A stretch of 64,000 nt of DNA from Tubulanus polymorphus (taxonomy: Eukaryota > Nemertea > Palaeonemertea > Tubulaniformes > Tubulanidae). Made by a program: the position numbers and the translations under genes. This document shows positions 46,265 through 54,283 of the stretch, in pieces. The notes below the pieces were generated by a model. The model saw nothing but the letters and a program-made list of their open reading frames with translations, was not told the origin of the DNA and ran no database searches. The stretch covers positions 18,062,650-18,126,649 of the forward strand of contig NC_134026.1 of NCBI RefSeq assembly GCF_964204645.1, given 5' to 3'. Each line of letters begins with the position of its first letter. Position 1 is the stretch's first letter.

Positions 46265-47776
46265 ATGAACTTTTTAGCCGAACACACAGACCTTGGTCTG
46301 TTGCATACTAAATTTTATGAAAATAAACTGAAAAGTGAAGAAACAGTAGGTGCCAACTCCTCGGCTGCACATAACACCATTGACCTAACTGATTTCATAC
46401 CCGGCTTACACGAAGATATTGGAGAAAACGAGTTGTACGTTGTTATGACCGACACAACGAAGGCAGCTTCGTTCAATGCAGGCAAATTCGATACGGAGGA
46501 AAAAACCGATACCCAACGCATTCGACAGTTGATAGAGAAATTTCTCAAGACGGAAAACGTGTCGCATATAATTGACAAAGATGCCATAGCACAAAATTGC
46601 TACACTTTACCCCATTTACTGTCGTCTACGTTAGCAAAGGACAATAAAGTCTCGTTATTCACTTCGTTGTGGTTAAACACAATGGGAGCCATAAATTCGC
46701 AAAGTATAGTGGAGGTTCTGGAACATTTTGCAAGTGAAAGTGTGCACAATCCCACGGCGTTGTTAGAAGAAATCAACGGTGGGGATAGTGCTGTAGGAAC
46801 GATAACCGACGATGATTGTCATTCGGATAACACGACCGTGTTGAATCGCAAAATGAACAAATTGTTGAACGATATAGCCTCGAGTCACGCCAACCACGGA
46901 GAAATCATGAGCATCACAAAAGAGATGGTTGATGAATTAAAACGATCTTGTTGGGAATTGGTTGTGCATCCAAAAATTCTGGCAACCGATATCATTCACC
47001 ACGAAATCTTTACCTATATGATAGAGTCAGCGGCCAGTAGACAAATGTTTAACGATATTCTATTTGACCCGGCAACGAACGTCACTACCATTGAACATTC
47101 GGACTATATTGGAGAGGTGAATAAAGCTGAGTTGAACATGTCAGATCGCCCGATCGACTTGTCCGATCACGTACCTATTATGGCAAGGACCGTGGCCAAA
47201 CTTATATTACCCAAAAGATTCACGTTTCCAAATTCAGACTCTTACCCATTGTACAATCAAGTATTCAACGTTATTCTTGGGATACTGGGCAGTGACATTA
47301 TGTACCTGGACTCTATAATAAAAATGTCTTGGTTCACATCGACCAAGTCTAGCACAGCTGTGTTGGATAAATTGCGGAAAGTTGAGCAGAGCGTTGAGAA
47401 CGAATGTGAAAAAATCATAAAGTCCAACAATTCAGGGGAGGCTGTTCCAATTGAAAAGAAACTAAAGTTTTTGTGGACTAAAATTACCGCGATGGTTGTC
47501 TGGGTGACAGTGTTTAATTATTTGCACAAAGACAACGAACGTAAAGTTCCCTCAATTTGCATAGGTCGAATGGACGATATGGGGAGTCAATCTGGTGAAA
47601 AACTTTTGGTCAGTGACAGTAAGCCTGATCGATTGGCTATGAACGATTACACTCTGTACTTTGAAAATTACGAGTATTATATAAAAATCCCATCATCTCA
47701 TTCACGTAGAAGTCTTGTATATAAATGTAATGACTATAAAAGTTTGATATTGCATGGCTTGAATAAATTTCTGTAA
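46265..47776 (+). CDS. Unknown protein (503 aa)
   Basis: The ATG at 46265 follows the previous stop by 9 bases. The sequence is even and helical with no membrane or metal motifs and ends in a Tyr/Lys-rich tail. It is probably co-transcribed with the 706-residue gene. No family is recognised. The next 135 bases are AT-rich with no gene. Confidence 0.8.
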   Translation: MNFLAEHTDLGLLHTKFYENKLKSEETVGANSSAAHNTIDLTDFIPGLHEDIGENELYVVMTDTTKAASFNAGKFDTEEKTDTQRIRQLIEKFLKTENVSHIIDKDAIAQNCYTLPHLLSSTLAKDNKVSLFTSLWLNTMGAINSQSIVEVLEHFASESVHNPTALLEEINGGDSAVGTITDDDCHSDNTTVLNRKMNKLLNDIASSHANHGEIMSITKEMVDELKRSCWELVVHPKILATDIIHHEIFTYMIESAASRQMFNDILFDPATNVTTIEHSDYIGEVNKAELNMSDRPIDLSDHVPIMARTVAKLILPKRFTFPNSDSYPLYNQVFNVILGILGSDIMYLDSIIKMSWFTSTKSSTAVLDKLRKVEQSVENECEKIIKSNNSGEAVPIEKKLKFLWTKITAMVVWVTVFNYLHKDNERKVPSICIGRMDDMGSQSGEKLLVSDSKPDRLAMNDYTLYFENYEYYIKIPSSHSRRSLVYKCNDYKSLILHGLNKFL

Positions 47777-47911
47777 ATGTTGTAAAAAATACACATTTTT
47801 CTTGAGTTACTTTTTGTTAAAGGAACAAAAATGAGGAACAAAAAAACGACATTATAAATAAAATGTCAGGTTTGTCCTTTTTAGAGTGGGTCGTTATTTT
47901 ATCCATTCAAC

Positions 47912-48542
47912 ATGGATCATGACGATGATGAGGTCGTATCTTACAGAATGACAACGAATTTGGGAATTCGGCAGTGAAAGGGTTAAAGAAGTAATAGCAC
48001 CACAAGCAATTGCTAATTCGCTATCTTGGACACTAAGCGTTCAATTTATTATTTCAATTTCCTTTATCTTGACAGTGGCTATGGCAATAGCCAATATATT
48101 CTGTCGTAAAGGCCAAAAGCAACGTTAAGCACGCAATAGACGCCAAAGAGCTGCCGAGATGTTGGAAGAGGTTCATTTTAGAAACCACCACCCATATAGA
48201 CAAGGACGACTTGATAGAGTTCGCAATCTTGACCGCCAATTCAACTTGGATTTTCAAAGGTTTATGAATCGCGTTGTTGAAGGCGGTAATCCTGTCGGTA
48301 AAGTCGAGAAACACAATGTGGAAACATATTCAATCAATGACGCCGCTGATACCCATATCGATACCCAAAATATTGCTGAAGACTCTGTGAACTTGTGTAC
48401 TATTTGTTACATAAAAGAACGTGATGTAGCAATTGTTGACTGTGGACACTCTTTCTGTTGTACCAGTTGTGTAAAATATTTGGAAAATTGTTCAATTTGT
48501 CAATGTAGGATAAGATATGTATTGCCGTACTACAACAGTTGA
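47912..48542 (+). pseudogene. RING-finger protein with broken N-terminal membrane region
   Basis: The intact part, from an ATG at 48159 to 48542 (127 residues), ends in a C3HC4 RING. The ligands are C80, C83, C95, H97, C101, C104, C111 and C114. RING proteins of this size act as E3 ubiquitin ligases. Upstream in the same frame lies a strong membrane segment (about 48030-48105), closed by a TAA at 48126-48128. Before that, a short acidic ATG frame (47912-47977) is shifted by one base. Together they look like the N-terminus of a membrane-anchored RING protein carrying one frameshift and one nonsense codon. The RING part could still be expressed from 48159. Confidence 0.6.
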
Positions 48543-48575
48543 ATTAAATTATGCGTTCAAAATATTCGCTCATGC

Positions 48576-48621
48576 CTTATTTCTCCTCTTGTAACCCGCG
48601 GGTGAGAAATGGAGAAATAAG
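48576..48621. repeat. Palindromic TTACAAGAGGAGAAATAA element
   Basis: One reversed unit and a second partial forward unit are joined through CCCGCGGG, giving an inverted pair: CTTATTTCTCCTCTTGTAAC on the left, GAGAAATGGAGAAATAAG on the right. It lies between the RING gene and the next promoter. Confidence 0.8.
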
Positions 48622-48741
48622 CGAACATGTGTTCAGGACGTAAGAAAATATTACAAGTTAGGAAATTTTTGTAACACAAAAACTCTGACAATACGAGATA
48701 CGAAATATTTTGTAACCTATTTGTTACATTTTTCAATCAAG

Positions 48742-48750
48742 TATAAAAGG
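48742..48750 (+). promoter_or_regulatory. TATA box of the 48.8-kb glycoprotein
   Basis: TATAAAAGG lies 45 bases upstream of the ATG at 48795, a fit to a eukaryotic TATA-driven late or early viral promoter with a short 5' UTR. Confidence 0.6.
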
Positions 48751-48794
48751 ACGAAAGATTTTACTTCTAACACACAACACCACATCTCACCAAA

Positions 48795-49784
48795 ATGATG
48801 TTGACGTTATTTTTCGTAGTGATTGTGGCTTGGACTGGATATTCGTATGGACAAGGCTCAACACCTTCGTATCGATATATAGTTGGTGCAGAATTTATTC
48901 GAGACTCATATGAATGGACTGTGCCAATACGTAGTATACCAAAACTAAAAGGCTGGATAAATTCTTCATTGGCTACCACGGGGGCAGGTTGTAAAACTGA
49001 CCAGGGCATGTATAGCGAGTGTTCGTTAAGAATATACTACACATACGATAAACCAGAAGAACACTACTTGTTAACACATGGCCATTACGATTGTTCGGAT
49101 TTAAAATACGGCAACGATTGGTATTGGAGTACGACAACTTTTGAGAAAGGTGTGATAGATGGCGATATTTTAAAAAAACTTCACATGTTTTGGACTGTCA
49201 CCGTACACCTCGAGTTTGCTAGGGCGGCTTTTTCTTTATGTAATGAAACTTGGTACTTTCGTCGCGTATCGTCGAAAGAATATCCCAGAGGACAATTTTG
49301 GAAAATGGAGACGAAAGATCGTCTAAGACTAAACTTACCAAACTTACCTCGACCAAAAGACGTGGAAATAATTTACACCGGCCGCAGTGACGAGTTAGTC
49401 GACCAAACCGACCCAGTAAAGTCAAACTATCGATATCTACTTGTCGCGCCTTGGTCTACTTTAACAATCGACCCGAATGTGACTACTACAAAGCCGCCAA
49501 CAACAACCGTCACAACCATCACCACCACAGAGAGAGATACTACTACACCCGCAACGACAACTACCCATTGTCCGATATACCCAGCTCCGACCGAAAGACC
49601 AATACCACGACCACTTCCACCGTCAAAATGACAGTGCAGTGATAATAACACTATTTTGCTATCCATGGCAACTGCGATTGTATTTTTGTTTGTGATATGC
49701 TGTGGTCTGACGATAATCGTGATATGGCTTGTTAACAAAATCAAGAAGAACAATCAAAGTGATGATAATGAAAGACTTGTGTAA
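48795..49784 (+). CDS. Type I glycoprotein with in-frame TGA before membrane anchor
   Basis: From the ATG at 48795 there is a signal peptide (~1-19), an ectodomain of ~200 residues with Cys and Trp/Tyr-rich blocks, and a mucin-like Thr/Pro stalk. A TGA stop follows at 49629-49631. The same frame continues for 50 codons to TAA at 49784. That extension encodes one hydrophobic membrane segment and a short basic/acidic cytoplasmic tail. The anchor in the same frame makes this one gene of 330 codons interrupted by a single TGA, followed by C (TGAC, a context known to favour read-through). The product may be secreted, partly read through to a membrane form, or the gene may be decaying. Its family is unknown. 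Confidence 0.7.
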
Positions 49785-49885
49785 AATCGTGATATAAGTA
49801 TAAATTTTGTATATGTACATAAAATAATATAACCAGAATTTATATCATTTATATCATGTTTTATTTTATTTCGATTTATTTTCAT

Positions 49886-50180
49886 TTACAGTTCTACACA
49901 TGTTTTCAGTACATGTAGTTCAAAGTAGCGATCTCTGTTGATTTTCTTCACGATGTTCACATTTGCTGTTTTGCCGAGCAAGCCTTGGTGGTCAATTACC
50001 ACCTGACCTCTGGTGTATTGTCCATTGCACTCAACTGTAGCATAGGTCGAATACACTTTTTTTCGTCACTTTATCAACCAACACGTTTCCAGACACCGTG
50101 GTGATGCCAGCAGCCAGGGCCATAAGTATTGCCTGGGCATCGTCAAGACCAGCGTCGATGTCAATAACAAACTTGGTCAT
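49886..50180 (-). pseudogene. Nucleoside hydrolase remnant
   Basis: An ATG at 50180 begins with MTKFVIDIDAGLDDAQAIL, the metal/ribose-binding D-x-D-x-G-x-D-D signature of inosine-uridine nucleoside hydrolases. It stops after 45 codons. In another frame the minus strand then continues with a block resembling the C-terminal part of that family (E-x-N-G-x-x-T-R-G-Q-V-V-I-D) to a stop at 49886-49888. The middle two thirds of the ~310-residue enzyme are missing, so this is a deletion-plus-frameshift relic. The intact enzyme would cleave ribonucleosides. It may be a captured host or bacterial-type gene. Confidence 0.65.
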
Positions 50181-50315
50181 TTGTAGAGTCTGATTGAAAG
50201 TAAAAAGTGACCGTTGTTTGTTTTTATACTCGTGTTATAATTTGTTAGTTAGGAAATATTTATTTCACTCAGTACCAGTAGTCCATTCTGTTCATTCACA
50301 CTCAAACTTTCAACC

Positions 50316-51035
50316 ATGGCAGTTGACCCAATGGCTGTTCATTCAATACGAGAAATTGTCAGATTGAGACAATTATGGACAGGTATTGATGCTCCAAACG
50401 AACTCATGGAACTAATGACAAATGGTTTCCATTGGCCGGGATAGTGGTTTCTTTGAACCAGACCATGGTTTCCATTGGCCGGGATAGTGGTTTATTTAAA
50501 CCAGACCATGGTTTCCATGGCCGGGACAATAGTTTCTTTGGGTCGGATGATGGTTTTCAAAACACATTTATTTTCACATATTTTTATATTTTTTTTCAGA
50601 GATTACAAATACATATGTGCTGAACTTCTACCCATGGATATAATGGACGTGAAGATCAACGGAATATGGACAGACAACGGCTGCTACATTTCTGGTGTAT
50701 CTGTTCTAAAGATGTTGAAGAAGTATACTACTAGAGACAGAGGGGAACCGACCTTTGCTAGTGAGCCCGATGAGTATAAAATGAAAGCTGTGGTGGGCCA
50801 ACATTATCTAACCATGGTAAACGGCGCTGGTATTCTGAAAGTGATCGAGAATAACATAGAAAAGTGGCAACACAACCCACGGGTTGTTCAGATGTGTGCT
50901 GCTTTGGGCATTACGACTGAGTTCAAGTCAACGACAGCACTCGACCCGGTTAAACCAATTCCAAAAGAGAAAAAGACATTCGCTCCAAGACCATCACGAC
51001 ATCTCGCACAGAGAACAGGCAATCATGCCACTTAA
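50316..51035 (+). CDS. Probable two-exon gene, paralogue of 27.3-kb fragment
   Basis: An ATG at 50316 opens a short frame with a consensus donor at 50382/50383 (ACAG|GTATTG). A T-rich tract followed by CAGAG ends at 50601. Joining exon 50316-50382 to 50602-51035 keeps phase and gives about 167 residues; use of the first AG of the pair (50599) would not. The ORF itself can also be read from 50475 through the intron, but that part is a 43-bp tandem repeat. The product shares IWT-x2-GC, ISG and TMVNGAG blocks with the fragment at 27297-27637. Function is unknown, and the intron is inferred. Confidence 0.5.
50424..50552 (+). repeat. 43-bp tandem repeat (3 copies)
   Basis: Units start at 50424, 50467 and 50510; the first two are nearly identical and the third is degenerate. 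The shared core is GGTTTCCATTGGCCGGGATA. The array lies within the proposed intron. Confidence 0.9.
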
Positions 51036-51486
51036 TAAAGGAAATGGCACAGAGGCCTTTGGGTCCTTGTTAACCGGATTCCTTAGCCATTTGGCTGAAG
51101 AACGGAAGGAAAAAGAACGCGAACGGGAACAAGAACGTTTGGAGAGAGAAAAATGGTATGCAATGATAAACGCTGAGTGGAATAGAATTGACAAGATTAT
51201 AATTTTACCCAAACAAATACCTACAAAACCCATACCGTCAACTTCAGCTACTGTCTACCCCGAAGGCTACACCAACTGCCAAGAAATCTACGGCCGAAAA
51301 AGCTACCCCGATCGCCGCAAGAAAATCTACAAGCAAGCAGGCATCCAAACGCAAAGCTTTACCCAAACGCAAAGTTGTCGTAATGGTTCAATGTTTAATC
51401 TCTCACTCTTGTTCACTTTCTTCTTCTTCTTCCTCCTCTTCTTCTGTTTCACTAGGAGACTCGTACTTTATTTGTTCAGAGTCTGA
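51025..51486 (+). CDS. Charged coiled-coil protein, possible frameshift
   Basis: The ATG at 51025 overlaps the preceding stop by 11 bases. Residues ~20-45 are a Glu/Arg/Lys coiled coil. The frame ends at 51486 after an improbable Phe/Leu-rich tail. From about 51242 another frame is open to TAA 51494-51496 and encodes Lys/Thr/Ala/Pro-rich, histone-H1-like sequence with a Ser-rich end, which looks more like coding. A one-base shift near 51235-51245 would explain this. Its role is unknown, possibly DNA binding. Confidence 0.4.
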   Translation: MPLNKGNGTEAFGSLLTGFLSHLAEERKEKEREREQERLEREKWYAMINAEWNRIDKIIILPKQIPTKPIPSTSATVYPEGYTNCQEIYGRKSYPDRRKKIYKQAGIQTQSFTQTQSCRNGSMFNLSLLFTFFFFFLLFFCFTRRLVLYLFRV

Positions 51487-51610
51487 TAAAAAATAAAGGA
51501 CTTTCAACAACTGCGATTATTATAATATGTGCCGTATGTGTGGCATTATTTTTATTTATATTGGTAATTATTTTCGTTACAAAAGTTTTATGAATACAAA
51601 TACAATATTT

Positions 51611-53875
51611 TCAAATTTCAATACTCAATAGTTCTGAATCCGAAACGTCTTCTTCCCAATCGAACAGAGTCACTTCTTCCACGGGTTTATCCGACTCTAG
51701 ACGAACATCGATCATTTCAAATTTTACAGCCGGATTACATTTATGTTTTAGATATTCCGGCGGTAGATGAACTTCGTTGGTGCACTGAATAAAATTGAGT
51801 CCAGACTTTGACTTGGAAACGCATCGTGTCTTTGTCATTGGGTAGAAAATTTCATCGGGAGCAGTGGAGTGACATGAATTTGTAATGTCCCCGAGCGGTC
51901 TCTTTTTAGATGTTATGTTCTTTTGGCGATAATTTTTCACATCTTCTCTATCCCGCTTCACTCTGGATTCGAAAAATGATCGCACATAATACATTTCGGG
52001 TAATTCGGTACCAGTGGTATCTGAGCCGTAAAACTTTGCCATTTGTTCGATCAGTAGACGTTGCATGCGTTCCATGGTGTAAGTGGGAAATTCCTCCACC
52101 ACAGCATAAGCAAGTCCCATTCGGTTAACAGCTCTCCATCTTTGGTCTTCGGGCATCTCGTCTAAGTTTTCCTTTTCTGCCTTTATGAGTGCAACGTGAA
52201 CTGATTGTGGCTCTATCATATTTACGACCACAGCCTGTTCTAACATCTGCATTCCAAAAGTTCCTTGTGGGCATACTAGTATGGGTGCCTTGTCAAAAAC
52301 CTCTATGAGGATGGGTTTATTTTCGAGGGAATCGACATCGAACAATATCAACATAGCCTTGCCATGTTTGGGTATAACGTGTTTAGAGTGAGTGTAGAAG
52401 TTCGGATCGTATCCCTTGCTTTTGTCGAGATGACAGGTAGACTTGGCTTCATCAACACACGGACACTGAGATTCTTCTGGTGTGATGCTAAACGACAGTG
52501 GGAACTTGTCTTTGGGAAATTTTTCAGTTTCGAACGGTTCGTTTTGTAAATGTTCGGCAGCTAGATACCTGTATTTTTTTGCGTATCCTGTAAATGACCC
52601 TCCACGCACTTTGGGTTTTTGTACAAGCTTGTCGCAAGATTGCAATTTTTCTATCGTCATATCGACCAACATTTGTCTTCTAGTTTCCTTGTCCGTTGTG
52701 TCCATGACCGATTGCATTTCTTCGACCGATATAGTAGGATTTCCAAAAGTTTTCAACTCAAACACAGCCAGACAAGGATTTTCCAAGATGGAATGATCGG
52801 CGACGGCAGTTGATGTTTTGTGGTGTTGAGTTACTGATGGCGCTTGGGTACAAGCAAATAGGTCGTCATCTGCCGTCATCACCATATCTCCGTCACTGTC
52901 TCGATCCGTGGGTATGTAAGCGTATTTGTTGAGAACGGAATCGCTAAATTGACACATGTCGTTCATGTATTTTTCAGGATCTTCTTCATAAGTTATATCG
53001 CCGTCGGGAGTGCTCGTCATAAAGGGTAAATTGTTGTTGAGATATCTACCACTGAGATGGGCATGTAGAGTTTTGTTTTTTGGATTTTTCACCAAATGAT
53101 CAACAACTTGTCCAAATAGATAGTCAAACGCGAGGGCATGAAAGTATGTTCCGGCTTTAGCTGCATCGTTCGTAATGAAATGATCGTTGCCAATATCATT
53201 CTGTATCGCCACACAACTTTCTATAAGCCCACCTTCGATTTTTTCTATCTTTGCCTTGACATGAGACAAAAATCCCTCGTCGTTCGCCAAACAATCATCG
53301 TTGTCCACCAAACAATCATTATCCGACATGGCTCTTATATCAGATCCAAAACTTAGTGTCTGAAGCCATGTCTGTGGACCCATAAGAGTTGACCATGTTC
53401 GTTCTATGACATTTGGGTCAGCATAAGAAGCCACATCTCTACCTTCAACGAATAAATTGGTTTTCGTCCAATTACAAAAACCTTGATTGTGCAGGGTACA
53501 TTCGTGATATGCTCGCCATACTCTATCTTGATCGCACAGTTGTCGTGTTTTTTCTCTATCGATGGTAGAGTTGTACGACGACGGTTCTTTAATATATTCT
53601 AACACGCATAATCGCAACGTTTCTCTAAGTCTACCAAACAGGGTAAGATGTCGTGATTTATTTAAGGTGTTGTGGGGAAAGTTGCTATTTGCAGCAATAG
53701 CTTCATCGGGTGAAATTTTAGTAACCAATGGTTGAGGTATAGGAGTAAGTATTTTTTTCTTGGTTACATTTGGCACAGGCTGTTTTTTGGGTACGTTATT
53801 TTTCTTCGCATTGTTCTTTTTCGGACCCGAGGCGGGCGAAGATTTGGTGGTATTTTTAGCAGCAGCCTTTGCCAT
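51611..53875 (-). CDS. PD-(D/E)XK exonuclease, alkaline-nuclease-like (754 aa)
   Basis: It starts at the ATG at 53875. After a Lys/Ala/Pro-rich N-terminus (~1-60), a nuclease core is visible. An upstream helical G-x-Y-F-H-A segment lies near residue 242-248, TPDGD near 289-293 (D291 as metal ligand), and FELKT near 372-376 (E373-x-K375). This TPDG...ExK spacing is that of lambda-exonuclease/YqaJ and herpesvirus UL12-type alkaline nucleases, which process viral DNA and support recombination. Between the two catalytic elements is an acidic insert. The C-terminal half has CxCV..C and other regions of unknown role. A TATAAAAG lies at 53943-53950 on the minus strand upstream. Confidence 0.75.
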   Translation of the reverse strand: MAKAAAKNTTKSSPASGPKKNNAKKNNVPKKQPVPNVTKKKILTPIPQPLVTKISPDEAIAANSNFPHNTLNKSRHLTLFGRLRETLRLCVLEYIKEPSSYNSTIDREKTRQLCDQDRVWRAYHECTLHNQGFCNWTKTNLFVEGRDVASYADPNVIERTWSTLMGPQTWLQTLSFGSDIRAMSDNDCLVDNDDCLANDEGFLSHVKAKIEKIEGGLIESCVAIQNDIGNDHFITNDAAKAGTYFHALAFDYLFGQVVDHLVKNPKNKTLHAHLSGRYLNNNLPFMTSTPDGDITYEEDPEKYMNDMCQFSDSVLNKYAYIPTDRDSDGDMVMTADDDLFACTQAPSVTQHHKTSTAVADHSILENPCLAVFELKTFGNPTISVEEMQSVMDTTDKETRRQMLVDMTIEKLQSCDKLVQKPKVRGGSFTGYAKKYRYLAAEHLQNEPFETEKFPKDKFPLSFSITPEESQCPCVDEAKSTCHLDKSKGYDPNFYTHSKHVIPKHGKAMLILFDVDSLENKPILIEVFDKAPILVCPQGTFGMQMLEQAVVVNMIEPQSVHVALIKAEKENLDEMPEDQRWRAVNRMGLAYAVVEEFPTYTMERMQRLLIEQMAKFYGSDTTGTELPEMYYVRSFFESRVKRDREDVKNYRQKNITSKKRPLGDITNSCHSTAPDEIFYPMTKTRCVSKSKSGLNFIQCTNEVHLPPEYLKHKCNPAVKFEMIDVRLESDKPVEEVTLFDWEEDVSDSELLSIEI

Positions 53876-54034
53876 TTTTAGAAATGGCACTTTGTCCTGT
53901 CTGGCACGCAAATCAGAATAAAGCGAACACTGCGTTCCAATGCTTTTATATTAAAGTCCGATAAATGGGTAACTAAATATTTTCGGACTTTTTGATGATG
54001 TTAGAAATTTGTACAAAAGTTATATTTTTATGTT

Positions 54035-54283
54035 TCACTCCAAGTGCTCTGAAAACAGTACATCTATGTTACCGGTGTTGGTATTTTTTTTCTTAGATCT
54101 GGATTTTGAACGATGCCCCTTCTCCGATGATCTGTCTCCGCCACGACTCCTGCTACTGCCTTTCGTAGCTAATGAACTATGTGTCTGTTTTGGTCGGTCA
54201 TCTGCTGTTTCTGTATCTAAAACAGGATCTTCTTCAGACGTTCCGGCCCAGCACCAGTGGATATTTCAGCTTGTTGTTCACCT
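54035..54283 (-). pseudogene. Out-of-frame C-terminal tail of the 870-aa gene
   Basis: Beyond the TGA at 54284-54286 the minus strand remains coding-like in two successive other frames: an acidic Glu/Gln stretch, then a Lys/Arg/Ser-rich stretch typical of a nuclear or RNA-binding tail. It ends at a TGA at 54035-54037. The low-complexity style matches the end of the 870-residue ORF. Two indels of one base each near 54290 and 54250 would explain this. It is a sign of decay, assembly error or frameshifting. Confidence 0.45.

Noticed and set aside
48159-48542. MARCH-type (RING-CH) viral ligase
   Set aside because: The ligand order is C3HC4, not C4HC3, and the membrane segment lies before rather than after the RING.
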